Shown here piece by piece: positions 43,841-55,938 of a stretch of DNA of 64,000 nucleotides. Within the stretch, counting starts at the first letter, position 1. Every line of letters starts with the position of its first letter. A program made the translations under genes and the position numbers. Source of the DNA: Lolium rigidum (taxonomy: Eukaryota > Streptophyta > Magnoliopsida > Poales > Poaceae); NCBI RefSeq assembly GCF_022539505.1, contig NC_061510.1, forward strand, positions 266,175,687 through 266,239,686. The letters are read 5' to 3'. A model generated the notes under the pieces. That model was not told where the DNA came from and ran no database searches. It was given only the letters and a program-made list of their open reading frames with translations.

Positions 43841-45108
43841 ACGCTTGGTTCTCGCATTCTCTCTCTATGTGTCCAAATCCCAAGCATTTGCGACATTGTA
43901 TGTCGCGCGTCTTGCCCGTGGAGGCCATCGAAGATGAACTCCGAGGAGGACCAGCAGATGGTGGTGGAGTAGCAGCCGATGGTGCTCGTGATGCAGGCGC
44001 GGTGTACTTGAAGGTAGTAGGCGCTGGTGCAGCCCCACGATATAGTGGCGCTGATTGTCGCGGAGTCCACGACGATGTACGACCTGCAGAAACATTAGCT
44101 TTTCTCCATGGTGGTTGACGATCCTGCACTTCACGTTCAGCTTTGCAAGCAAGATGAAACAAGCGAGTAATAGTGTTGTACTCCTTATAATCCAGAATAT
44201 GCTGAATCTCTTTATTCAAACCACCAAAGAAACGTGCAAGCATAGCCTCATTATCCTCTACAATACCACAACGAATCATGCCAGTTTGCAATTCTTGATA
44301 ATAGTCTTCTACAGAATTTTTTCCTTGTTCTAAGCGAGACAATTTTTTCAGCAAATCACGTTGATAATGTGGAGGAACAAAACGAGTACGCATAGCAAGT
44401 TTTAAACCAATCCAGGTAGTAGGAATATTAGCATGATGTACTCTACAATGCTCAGACCACCAAATAGATGCAAAATCTGTGAACTCACAAGTAGCAGCAC
44501 TAACACGCAAGTAATCAGGGTATTTTAAACAGGCAAAGCGTTGTTCTACTTCCAATTCCCATGTAAGATATGCATCAGGATTATATATACCCTCAAATGG
44601 CGGAATATTCAGTTTCAATTTAGCAACATGATCATCATCACGTACCGGCCGTGGAGGTGGTCGAGCGTGGCGGTTCAGCTGCCGTGGACGACCGAGTGCG
44701 AGGTTGTTGGACCTCCTCATCATCCAGCGCGTTCTCATCTACTTGCTCATCCTCGTTCCCTCCATAATCCACGTATCCTTCATCAGAAGGCGCGTCATGT
44801 GCGGCTGCTGCAGCAGGACCGGTACCCGCCAGAACATCCGCACGAGGAACGCGGCGTGCGCGGCGTTGCACATTGGCGCGAGGCGGCGGTAACCGAGTCA
44901 AGAGCTCCTGGAACTTGGCGTCGAGCTTGGAGTTGAAAGCTACCTCGAGGCCATCCAGCTTGTCCAGCGCGTCGGTGAGTTTGGCATCCACGTCACCAAT
45001 GCGCGCCTCGGTGTCGCGTGCATGCCCGCCCAAAAGGTGGGTGAAGTGAGCATGCAACTCCTCAGTCGTCATCTTTGCCGGGTCAACTCCCGGTGTAGGT
45101 CCTGTCAT
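43824..45108 (-). pseudogene. G3 gag
   Basis: Starts at the ATG 45106-45108 (MTGPTPGVDPAKMTTEE), with an N-terminal helical region. A shift near 44700 leads into 44738-43824, which holds the gag domain (PPFEGIYNPDAYLTWELEVEQRF, FASIWWSEH, RFVPPHYQRDLLKKLSRLEQG, MLARFFGGLN), a Pro/Ser-rich linker and a CCHC knuckle (CRKCLGFGHIEREC). It forms the particle and binds RNA. The gag domain is a clear relative of that in G4 at 49759-48900. Confidence 0.9.
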
Positions 45109-46351
45109 GGTTAGTACTCAAAAAGAACAAATGTATATGCCTACAAACTACGGAATATGGTGGTTCACGCGCAATTCGTCAAGCAAAATACAAAGCTCTT
45201 ACAAGTTCTTACCAAACAGGAGGAAGGCGATGTAACAACCAACAAGGATCAGCGTCTCCAAAGATTGCCAAAGCGATTACCAGGTGTCGATACCAAGCAC
45301 GTGGAGACAATATGTGGAGCTGTAGGATGGCTTATATATGGTAGCAAAAACAGCAATTGTCAAAACAGCGATGCAGTATTGAAAGTATGCTCAACAACTG
45401 TACTGTGCTGGTCCTAGGCTAGTCCGTACTAGAGACGCGAGCCTAGAACACTAACGAGGTCACGGCGTGGCACACAAGCAACTAGCAGCGATGAGGTGGC
45501 AATGATGTGGCGACGCGATGTGCGAAAAATCACTATGATGGTAAGTGTCTCAAACTGATCCCCAAGGTCTAAAAACAGTATAGCCTCAGAAATTTTTTTG
45601 TCGAAATTTCTGGAAAGTGCTCCGAAAAGCGCGCAGGCGCCAAAAAAATGTCGCTATAACGGCCAGTGGCGAAAAGTGATCGCCAAGGTGAAAAACCAAT
45701 GTAGCCAGAAATTTTTTTCGGAGGCGTTTCCAGACTTTTTTTTTTTGCTCTCCTTCACAATTCTCTGGCGGCCGAAACTTATCTCACGGAAATTTTTTCT
45801 AAAGCACCGACGGAATTAGAAGGCAACAGCGAAGGGTAAAAACAATAAAACCTAATTCTACTCGGACTCTGTCACGTCAGAGAAACAACACGAATCTGTG
45901 TCGCGGTAGGAAACGGGGTATATGGTGGATACGGATGTATGTGGCAGGGTGTATATGGCAGTGGCGGAAGTATATGGCAGGGTGTATATGGCAGTGGCGG
46001 AAGTATATGGCAGGGTGTATATGGCAGTGGCGGAAGTATATGGTGGTGGTGGTGGCGGTGATCTGCGTATGGTGCGAGTGGCGGCGGCGTGACTAACATG
46101 ACCAGAACTCGAAACTCTAAAGGAACTAGACGCTAAGACCAAGCAACTCGACACGAAGATGCGGACACAAATTCAACTATGCAAAACTGAAAAGACAATG
46201 CAAGGCGTGGCGGGGGTTTATGGGACGATATGATCTAAACCCTAACCGTATTTTTTTGGCTTTTTCGTGGTTTATGGGTATGATGGCAGATGCAATCTAC
46301 ACTAGGAAAACGAGTAAAATCTCACCGAGCAACCTGAAATCTGATACCACT
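45109..46351 (-). other. G3 leader and primer site
   Basis: No gene. The initiator-Met primer site (TGGTATCAGA on the minus strand) is at 46340-46349. Parts near 45105-45260 and 46100-46170 closely match the G4 leader, a good candidate for a shared packaging signal. A 33-bp minisatellite lies at 45936-46034. Confidence 0.8.
45936..46034 (-). repeat. 33-bp minisatellite, three units
   Basis: Units end GGCAGTGGCGGA at 45968, 46001 and 46034. The last two are identical and the first has small changes. It lies inside the G3 leader. Confidence 0.85.
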
Positions 46352-47037
46352 TGATAGGGCAAAGGTGGCCGATCTTTCGATGAGAGTAAGATAGCGTCGA
46401 TTTGTTGGTGGAGTTCGTGCTTGACGATCCGACTACACGTGCAAAGCTCGTGCGTCAATGCAATCGCTAGGACAATCTCCGGGTGTTACTGATCTTGCGG
46501 ATGCACAATCAGCCTGACCAGCGAGGGTCTTAATTCCTACCTGAAATCGAGAACAAGTAAGAACTAATAATGCAATCAGAATTATTGCGGATATAGATGA
46601 AAGCTTTGTTGAAAAGGTGGGATTCCGAATAGTCAGTCTTGTTCTGGGCGTTGGCCTCAAAAGAAGTACACGAGAGTTGCAGCAATAGCTAACTTTTAAT
46701 CTAATCAAAATCCGAGTCTAAACGTGACGTCTATGGGGGTATTTAAAGGAGGAAAAGGTGGGGTTTCGACCAGCCATACGTATGGTGGCCGAACCAAACC
46801 CTAGAAGGCCTTTCCCCCTTCAATACGGACTCTAAAAAGTGGCTGACTTAATTCCTGTGAAAATGACATGGGCCTGGCCCAAAACTAAAGGTGACGCAGC
46901 ACCATATTATGGTATGGACGAAAATATGAAGTAGAGAACTCTATATTTCGTCCATGTCTTCATCTCTTCTTATGGTGGCTTCAAAGTTCTGAAATCTCCA
47001 CTTGTGGCGTCATCTTCAATCCTCAAGTGCTTGCTGC
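46352..47037 (-). repeat. 5' LTR of G3, left part
   Basis: From TGATAGGGC next to the primer site to GCTGC (47033-47037), the target duplication of G4. The rest of this LTR is at 52177-52426. Confidence 0.92.
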
Positions 47038-47911
47038 TGATAGGGCAAAGGTGTCCGATCTTTCGATGAGATGAAGATAATTCGATTTGTTGATGGAGTT
47101 CGTGCTTGACGATCCGACTACACGTGCAAAGCTCGTGCGCCAATGCAATCGCTAGGACAATCTCCGGGAGTTACTGATCTTGCGGGAGCACGATCGGCCC
47201 GACCAGACAAGGGTCTTAATTCCTACCTGAAATCGAGAACAAGTAAGAACTAAAGATGCAATCAGAATATTGCGAATAGAGATGAAAGCTTTATTGAAAA
47301 GGTGGGATTCCGAATAGTCGGTCTTGTTCTGGGCGTTGGCCTCAAAAGAAGTACACGAGAGTTGCAGTGATGGCTAACTTTTAATCTAATCAAAATCCAA
47401 GTTCTAATGACGGCTACAGAGGGATATATATGGGGGAAGTCAAGGGATTTTCGTCCAACCAGCTAGGGTTGGCCAAAAACACCCCTAAATGGGCCTTCCT
47501 CCACTTATATGGCCTCTTAAAATACCCTAAAATACCTAATCCGAAAATACATGGGCCTGGCCCATTAAATAAGGTGACGCAGCACCAAAAATAACTCTTT
47601 GGACGAATTTTATGATGGAGTAACTTGTATAATTCATCCAAGCATCATTGCTTCACTATGGTGGCTTCAATGTTCTGAAATCCTCGCTTGCAACACCATC
47701 CTGAATCCTTGCAGGTCTGCTACCATGTCCATGCACGTTTCTAATCCAATGCTTGGCGTCCATGCTAGATCCATTCCTAAATAATATAAATACATTTGAT
47801 TTAGGCAGCATCATATTCTCATATATATCAAGAAGGATTCCTAGTAACGAATGTACCGGAGATGTGGTTGTAGGAGTATTGGTTGTATCTATCATAGAGA
47901 TGTCCTCATCA
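47038..47911 (-). repeat. 3' LTR of G4
   Basis: Minus strand TGATGAGGACATCTC (47911) to GCCCTATCA (47038). Polypurine tract at 47912-47923. TATA-like CATATATATCC near 47419-47431. Confidence 0.92.
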
Positions 47912-49759
47912 TCCTCCCCTACTTGAATTGAAGTCGTCCTCGACGTAGTCTCATCTTTTTCACCAAGATATGCCTTCAAATCGCAGGTAATCATGTCCTC
48001 ATCATCCTCCCTTTCTTGAAAGAAAAGCCGTCCTCGGCGATGTTTATTGTGTAAACATGCTAACAAAAGAGACAAGGTATATGCATGGTATATGTATATG
48101 TCATCCGTTTTAACAGATCTCTCATGTTTCCCATTTAAGTTTGTACATATTCCAGTATTGTAGTAGCGTAGAAGCTTATTAGTCCCCATTAAACATTTAT
48201 CACAACTCAATTTGCGGATATAAGTGAAGCACATATTAACTCCTTTCAAATTATAATGCTCATCATTAAACCATCCCAAAGTTGGTAACCCAAAACGTAA
48301 GGTCTCAAATTTACTAGCCACGTCATGTTGAATTAAACAATTTTGCAGCAAGTTATTTTGCATAGAATGAATACCAACATTGGAGGTCATATCAAAATGA
48401 GAAAGCATATACACAAATTCAGTTTTATTGGAACTATAAGAATCATCACACATGATGCAAATCCTATTTACCATAAAAATATTGGTGCTGACATACTCCC
48501 CAACCAAATGAAAAGTAATATCAGGGGCGTAGACACTCTTTATACAAGGAAGTTCATCAATTTTATATCTAGCATGTGACAAAGATATAGGTGGATCCAT
48601 CACAACGAGAAAACAAAGAATTAGCATGAGAAATCTTAGCCAACACTTCATTGTTCATAACCAGTTTTATATGATCCATACTAGAGTCATCTTTCAAATC
48701 GGAAGGCTCATTCACAACATGTTGCTCAATAGGTATAGGCAAATCAGTAGAAGAACCAAGTTCAGGAGCATTCAAAATAGTATGTATCTCAACAACAATT
48801 TCAGTACATGTACTCAGATTTAAAGAGGAATTAAACTGAGCAATATGTGCACTCATAACAGAATCTATCGTAGTTGCTTGATCACATGGTACATGCAAAC
48901 CAGTAGCTAGATCCTCCAAGGACGGAGTGACCAACTCATTTTCTATCTCAGCACATGATATATTTAAGTCAACATTGCATTCATCAATCTCATGTGGAGG
49001 GATAAAATCAGTACCTTTACTTTTACCTTGTGAATCCGGCTCAAAATATGTCGGCAGCGACGGGTCACAAGTGTGCGGATGTGCGATCCGCACAACAATA
49101 TTCATGCGCGCGACGTCGGAGGAAACAACCGGTGCTAGTGTGCATGTGCCGAACGGGTCGTAATGGTCCAACGCTTCCACTCGTATGTGTTTCTCAAAAG
49201 AACATGCACGAACATACATACCAACAATAGAGCGAGGAATATATTTAAACATATCCTTTATATCAGGGTTCAAGCCATGAAAAAACATATTTCTAGTATT
49301 TTCCTCAAGTTCGTTTATATCGCAACGGTACATGTAAGATTTAAATTCCTGATAGTAAACATGCACGGTATTATTACCTTGTTCTAATCGTTCAAGTTTG
49401 CGGAGCATTTCACGTTGATGAGAAAGAGGCACAAATCTCCGTCTCAAAACATATTTTAAACCTTTCCAAGTAGTAGGTTTATGATCAGCATTTTCTTTAT
49501 AATTCCAATCCCACCAAACAGAAGCAAGATCAATAAAAGTTTGTGCGGCAATTCTTACTTTCGCATGTTCAGTAAAATCATGGCATCCAAAAATATGATC
49601 TACTTCAAACTCCCAATCAAAATAAGCATCAGGATTATATCTACCCTCGTAAACTGGTAAAGAAATAACCTGAGCATGATCTCCGATATATGGTCGCACG
49701 TGCATCTCCATGTTCATCATGATCGTCGGGTCGTCCGATTGGTCCTCAATTCCTGGCAT
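47656..49759 (-). pseudogene. G4 gag plus unknown domain, one 4-base insertion
   Basis: Starts at the ATG 49757-49759 (MPGIEDQSDD). Residues about 30-220 are a gag domain (LPVYEGRYNPDAYFDWEFEVD, LASVWWDW, RFVPLSHQREMLRKLERLEQG, MFFHGLNPDIKDMF). No zinc knuckle follows. The next 350 or so residues match nothing I know: acidic, with FHLVGEYVSTNIFMVNRICIMC, FGLPTLGWFNDEH, then NLNG and DDIYIYHAYTLSLLLAC. The frame ends through TSRTTSIQVGEDDED into the LTR-encoded tail. Four extra bases near 48607 break the frame; the copy at 62734-64000 lacks them and reads through. About 700 residues in all. Confidence 0.75.
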
Positions 49760-51304
49760 GGTTAGTACCCAAAAAAAAAGTATATGCCTACAAGCTACGC
49801 AAATATGGTGGTATCGCGCGCAATTCGTCAAGCAAAATACAAAGCTCTTACAAGTTCTTACCAAACAGGAGGAAGGTGATATGGCAACCAGCAAAGATCA
49901 GCGTCTCCCAAAATTATCCGAAGCGATTACCAGATGTCGACGCAATGCACGTGGAGAAATATGTAGAGCTGTAGGTAGGCTCAATATATCTGGAACTACA
50001 ACCACAAATGTTTATGTAAAGCTGAAAATTCGTTCAAAGTTTGTCAAGTGCTGGTCCTAGGCTATACTGTACTAGAGACGCGAGCCTAAGACACATATAA
50101 TATATTCAGGTGTGAGATACCAGATATGCGATATGCGAGTCGCTACTAGCAACAACTCGTGTCAAAACGAAGACAACAAGGTGACATGGCTGACCAGTGG
50201 GCAATTCTCGAAAAGCCTTCCCGACAAGAGATGACTTGTGGAACAAAAGAAGAAGAAGAAAATGATGGCAGCAGCAAATATAATCCTGGGCACGAACGCC
50301 AAGTGAAGATGAATGAGGATAATAACTGAAGGGTCTGCCAAAGATGAACTAGACCAATTTAGAAGTAGCGATCCAGTTCTCTAGTGCACGGTTCCCAAAC
50401 AGGTAAACTGTAGCATCAACTCTCTTTCTACTCTGTCGTTGCAGCTCGAGTAAATAAATACGTGAAAGAACCAAACTTGTCAGGCTAGCTGCTAGGATCT
50501 GATCGGTCCTGTCCTTTTTTTCACTTTTTTTTTCAGCTCTTTTTTTTTCAACTCTTTTTTTTTCAACTTTCTATTTCTTTTGGCCGATTGGAAAATTTCC
50601 CAAACTTCCACGACTGTCTTTTCTTGAGACTTGAACCAGAAACAATGAATACGGAAGTCACCCAAGAAAACAAATCGGCTCCCTGAAACTGATCGGTCCT
50701 TCGCACTTCTATTTCACGTTTTCTTTAACAGATCAAAACTCTTGCAACACGATTGTGCGGTGGAAATAAGGAAAGAAATCCTTGGAACTTGGACTCACGA
50801 AGTTTGGGCCCTGACCAAAGCAAAACGGCAAACAACTGCACCTCTTTTTCTTGGGACCAAACTGACACGCTGAGGAAGCAGATCAAAGCGATCAGGCACT
50901 AACTTGAATTCGTGTTGACCAAAGCACAAGCACAGGAAAGAAAAGACGGTGGAGGAACAAGAACGAACAATGGGACAGCGATGTGGAGAGAACAAAAGGA
51001 AAATCTGATGACTGTGACGAGGCGGAAACAAAGGTGGGTGAAATTGGGCGGCGTGACAAACGTGGTTAGAACTCGAAACTCTAACAGACTAGACACTATA
51101 AACCAGCAACTCGACACGATGCAACGAAAATTCAACAAAACAAAAACAAAGTGGTAATAGCGAAAAGGCTAAGACTGGTTTTTAGGTCAGGATGAACTAA
51201 TCTAACTTTTTTTTTGTGGGGCTTTTTTCTGGGTTATAGGTAAAAACAAATCTACACTATGAAAACTGTAAATCTCACCGAGCAACCTGAAATCTGATAC
51301 CACT
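49760..51304 (-). other. G4 leader and primer site
   Basis: No gene. The primer site (TGGTATCAGA, minus strand) is at 51293-51302. Repeated T-runs at 50514-50570 are purine tracts on the element strand. The first 150 bases upstream of gag match the G3 leader. Confidence 0.8.
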
Positions 51305-52176
51305 TGATAGGGCAAAGGTGTCCGATCTTTCGATGAGATGAAGATAATTCGATTTGTTGATGGAGTTCGTGCTTGACGATCCGACTACACGTGCAAAGCT
51401 CGTGCGCCAATGCAATCGCTAGGACAATCTCCGGGAGTTACTGATCTTGCGGGAGCACGATCAGCCTGACCAGCAAGGGTCTTAATTCCTACCTGAAATC
51501 GAGAACAAGTAAGAACTAATGATGCAATCAGAATATTGCGAATAGAGATGAAAGCTTTATTGAAAAGGTGGGATTCCGAATAGTCGGTCTTGTTCTGGGC
51601 GTTGGCCTCAAAAGAAGTACACGAGAGTTGCAGTGATGGCTAACTTTTAATCTAATTAAAATCCAAGTTCTAATGACGGCTACAGAGGGATATATATGGG
51701 GAAGTCAAGGGATTTTCGTCCAACCAGCTAGGGTTGGCCAAAAACACCCCTAAATGGGCCTTCCTCCACTTATATGGCCTCTTAAAATACCCTAAAATAC
51801 CTAATCCGAAAATACATGGGCCTGGCCCATTAAATAAGGTGACGCAGCACCAAAAATAACTCTTTGGACGAATTTTATGATGGAGTAACTTGTATAATTC
51901 ATCCAAGCATCATTGCTTCACTATGGTGGCTTCAATGTTCCGAAATCCTCGCTTGCAACACCATCCCGAATCCTTGCAGGTCCGCTACCATGTCCATGCA
52001 CGTTTCTAATCCAATGCTTGGCGTCCATGCTAGATCCATTCCTAAATAATATAAATACATTTGATTTAGGCAGCATCATATTCTCATATATATCAAGAAG
52101 GATTCCTAGTAACGAATGTACCTGAGATGTGGTTGTAGGAGTATTGGTTGTATCTATCATAGAGATGTCCTCATCA
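51305..52176 (-). repeat. 5' LTR of G4
   Basis: 872 bp, close match to 47038-47911 with few substitutions. GCTGC follows at 52177-52181. Confidence 0.92.
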
Positions 52177-52426
52177 GCTGCCATCTCCTCCATGTGTGAT
52201 CATGCTCCAATGCTTGTCCTCCTCATCCATGCTAGGTCCATCATTCCTAAGAGTAACAAACATATCTGATTTAGGCAGCATCATATTCTCATGTATATGA
52301 AGAACAGTTCCAAGAAACGAAAGTACCTGATAGTTAAGTTGTTTGGCACGAGCTCGAGTGATTGGTCCTTGTATTTGTGTGGCTGTAGATACAGCGGTTG
52401 TATCAATAGATGGGATGTCCTCATCA
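52177..52426 (-). repeat. 5' LTR of G3, right part
   Basis: Begins with the GCTGC duplication and ends TCATCA at 52426, matching 33437-33684 of the G3 3' LTR. GGAAA at 52427-52431 is the G3 target duplication. Confidence 0.92.
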
Positions 52427-53792
52427 GGAAAGGTATTAGAGCCGGGTTCGATCTTGTACTTACTTGTATTATGCTCTCAAGAGCTCTTTTGGTCAACTCG
52501 TGCTCAATCGAGGTTGACCTTGTCTTTGTCGTACCTACACATACAATAGCCAAAGCAAACAACGTGTGTGCATGATATATGAACACATCATCCATCATGA
52601 GGTTCCATTTCTTTTGCACATCACCATTAGCATTAAGCAATTTATCATAGTAGATGTGGTGAATATGCGGAGTAAACATGGGAGCATGCTTAACATGGAT
52701 ATATGCAAATTCTCCAAAATTTGAGAGAGCTATGTGGGCAATCTCACTAACAAGCACATTAACATAATTGCAAACCAAGCATTGGAAAGAGAAAGTATTC
52801 AACATTTTGGTTGCATCAATGGGAGAATATTGCAAGCATTTGGCACAAAACATGTTCAACATTTTATCATTGGTGTCGAAAAACCTAGGAAAAGAGCAAT
52901 TGTTCGGCAAGGTTGTCATAACACAAGATTTATCATTTTCATTGCAAGCAATACATGGGAAAGAGCAATTGTTCGACACATTGCAAGCAAAAGGAGAGAA
53001 AGTGAAACTCTCATAGCATGGCATGGTCATATCGTCACAAAGAAGTAATTCCACATGGTCAACATTGTTATCAAGCAAAGCATCACATGGGAATAAGAAC
53101 AGAGCATGTGACATAGCAATTGTATCATCATCATCATGCATGCACTCACAATTCATCATGTCCACTAGTGGGATCATGGCATCATCAACACCCATATAGG
53201 TACCTTTGTAGTCCCGCTCATATGAGGTAAGTGTTGTGGAAGAGGTAGGCTCGATGTGGCATCCATGTTCATCTTCAAGCAAGCATGGTGTGATATCATC
53301 ATCTTCATGCACCATGTACATCTTCTTCATGATCGGCGTCTCGTCATCCATGGAACCTAATGAGACACAAGGAAACACACTAGAGGTAGAGGGTAAGACG
53401 TTAGAATTGAAAATGGCCTCACATGACCTATCAACTACCACTCTCATCTCACTTGGTGTATCACTCATGCTCTCGAAGTGGAGGCACTCATCAAGCTCAC
53501 ATATAGTGGAGTCACTCATCTCACATATAGTGGAGTCCCTCATCTCCATGGCAATGGCGTCGTCGATGTCCGAGCAACCTAGCAAAGAGGAAGACAACAC
53601 AAGCGGAGTAGAGGTTAAGTTGTTAGAAATCGAAACATCCTCACTCGACTCATGGTGTGTATCACTCTTGCTCTCAAGGTGTTTGAAGTATGCGTTGCAC
53701 TCGGCTTTTTCTTTGGGTGTCATTTGGGCTTCTCGAGCATCTAGCTCGGCGAAGTATGCTCTCATCTCGGCTTGTTCTTGTGGGGTCATCAT
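52427..53792 (-). CDS. CV1 unknown protein, N-terminal part
   Basis: The frame opens at tandem ATGs (53792, 53789). It begins with two related segments, MTPQEQAEMRAYFAELDARE and MTPKEKAECNAYFKHLES. An acidic, Ser/Thr- and Met-rich region follows, then Cys-rich repeats with the core N-N-C-S-F or N-T-F-S-F (near 52970, 52900, 52795). A module with NANG and MDDVFIYHAHTLFALAIVC (near 52615-52540) comes next. About 455 residues lie here, and the frame joins in phase to 32753 once G3 is removed. No known domain is recognised. The absence of stops through both parts supports real coding. Confidence 0.7.
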
Positions 53793-55938
53793 GTATATCT
53801 CACTAGGATAGGTGTATATGTATGGTGGAAGGAAAACTACACAAGTATCCCACCTTTGAAGAAAGTATCGGAAAAATTGTTCAAGTCAAGAGCAAAGCCA
53901 AAATGTATCGGGGTTACTCACACACACACTCAAAGCACACGCAAAAGGCTAAGAAACTCTATATGTGGTGGGTAAGGGGTGGATAGCAAACGAAAAATAC
54001 CAACGGAAAAGTCTATTGTCAAATGTGGGTAAGATCCAAAGTCAAATGTCAAAAGTGGTGATCTATGTCAAGGAAACACGGAAACACACACGAGGGAGAA
54101 CAATGGGGTTAGCGCGACCAAGGAAGTGAGCTAAGTAACAAGATGGTCCTAACGAAGACTATAAGCTCGGTGTCACGCCAACACAAGAGAGACGGTTGCT
54201 CGGTTGCATATGAGAGAAGCAACAAGATTTGCACAAATGCCACTCTTCTCTTTTCTCTCTTAGTGCTCACAAACTTTGCACTTCTTTGTATCAGTGGACA
54301 CACACTCTTTTTCTATTCCTTTTTCTTTTTCTCTTTTTTTCACTTTTTTTCTATGCTTAGAAGCTTTATTTTTTTTATATGTATATGTCACACTTTTCTT
54401 CTTTTGTGTATCTTTCTCACCGAGCTTGCTTCGGAGCTTTGCTCAACAGAACGCACACACACAAACCCTCTCACGGTCGTGACACTTGTGCAATGCTTCA
54501 CAACACTCGGAAAGCCACTCTCAATGGGATAGGTACACAAAGAAAGAAACGGGGCTACAAGGGGTGAGGGGTGCTAGTTATACCTAGATGAAAAGGTTAG
54601 GCGGTGCCAAGCACACGAACTTGCGATGAGGAAGGGGTGTCGATGATGGTGGGCGAAGTTGCGCCGGAATCCGGGGTGCCAACGGTGTCATCGCGGTGTT
54701 GATGTAGGCGCGGAAGCGGAATAGACAACCGATGCACTCCAGATCGGAAATCGAGCAAATTAAGTCAATGCCCGAAAAGTTGGGTCAAAACGAGCGGTCG
54801 AAAGTTGGGCTCCAAAAATCGTCAAAAATTAGAGGTGGATTATGTGGAGTATTTAGGGGATGCTGTTAAAATTTGGAGTCAAACGGGCTCCGGAAAGTTG
54901 TCAAATTTTGGGGCAAAAAATGGAGTCAAAATTGGACGAAACTGGTCAGGGAGCCGGTTCAACCGGGCTCGGGGCCGGCCCATCCGGTTCGGACCGGGTT
55001 CCGGGCCGGATGGTGACCGGCTGGGCCTCCCGGAGCCCCGGAACCGCGCCCGGTCGGCACCGGTCCGTGATCCGGTTTCAACCGGGTGGCCCGGTGTGCC
55101 GCTCGGTCGGCCGGACGCGCAGCGAGGCGATGCAGTGGTCGTGCAGCGCGGGTGCGCGGTGGATGGAGGCGGCCGGCGCGGTAGGCGTGCGCGTTGTGCG
55201 GTTGCTGCGGGCGGTAGGGGTCAGGGGCGGGCGGGGCCAGCGGGTGGCCAAGGCGGGCGAGCGCGCGGCCTAGCTGTGCCTGGCAGAGCTTGTGCTGCAG
55301 GCCGGAGTACAGGCGTGTCGCACGCGGTAGGGGCAGCTGGGCCAGGGGATGCAGGCCAGCCAGGGCGAGCGCTGGTGATGGCCGATGTGGATTGAGTGGG
55401 AGCTGGTGGAAACGGCAGCTGCTGCCGGCCAGGGGAGATGCTGGACACAGATTGGAGGCCAGGGGATTGCACGAGCTGAGGTGGCCAGCAGCGGCGTGAG
55501 CGCGGTGGTGGCTGGGGCTGGGCGGCGATGGTCCAGGAGATGCGTGATGCGCCTGAGGCTGAGCAGCAAGGGGCGAGGTGGCGGAGGTTAGTTGAGGAGC
55601 AGCCTGGCGTGGTGATCGGCGGCAGCCGGGTGGAGAATCGTGGGCGCCCAGCGTTGACCAAGAACTCGAACAAGATGAACTCAAGCTGTTCTTCACAGAA
55701 ACGGACAGAAATTGCTCAAATTCGAGCTAAACTTGATGGAATTGAATGGGAAAAGTAGAGGAAACAATAGATCAACACCTGTAACAATAGATCTGTGGAC
55801 CAAAACCACAAAAAACGCAACAAATCCGGAGATCAAATTTCGAGTTATTTTTTGGTATTTTTTTTAAAGAAAATTTTTCGGCGAAAATTGACGAAATTGG
55901 GGGGTCAAATTCGTGGCAACATGTCCTCTGATACCATA
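53793..55938 (-). other. CV1 leader and primer site
   Basis: No supported gene. The primer site TGGTATCAGA (minus) is at 55927-55936, two bases from the LTR. It contains T-rich runs (54300-54380) and CCGG-rich palindromic stretches (54950-55110). GC-rich frames at 54800-55700 are low-complexity. The segment 54490-55938 reappears inverted at 60648-62115. Confidence 0.75.

Larger units (their letters stand above)
47038..52176 (-). mobile_element. G4: non-autonomous gypsy element with gag fused to an unknown domain (TSD GCTGC)
   Basis: A complete 5139-bp minus-strand insertion with exact GCTGC duplications (47033-47037, 52177-52181), sitting in the 5' LTR of G3. LTRs are 874 and 872 bp and nearly identical. 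LTR ends, primer site, leader segments, polypurine tract and LTR-encoded tail match G3. The coding region has a gag domain but no protease, reverse transcriptase or integrase; an unknown domain takes their place. G3-like elements are the obvious enzyme source (inference). Confidence 0.93.
32754..52426 (-). mobile_element. G3: gypsy element with gag and pol, interrupted twice (TSD GGAAA)
   Basis: A minus-strand element flanked by exact GGAAA duplications (32749-32753, 52427-52431). LTRs are 931 bp (left, 3') and about 930 bp (right, 5', itself split by G4). It has an initiator-Met primer site, gag, protease, reverse transcriptase, RNase H and integrase. The Athila-clade element at 35834-42475 splits the reverse transcriptase. 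Without inserts it is about 7.9 kb. Pol is close to that of E2 and very close to the fragment at 58989-59785. Confidence 0.93.

Noticed and set aside
54800..55700. GC-rich frames in the CV1 leader
   Set aside because: Low-complexity frames on both strands in a non-coding leader. The inverted copy at 60800-61800 does not preserve one frame.
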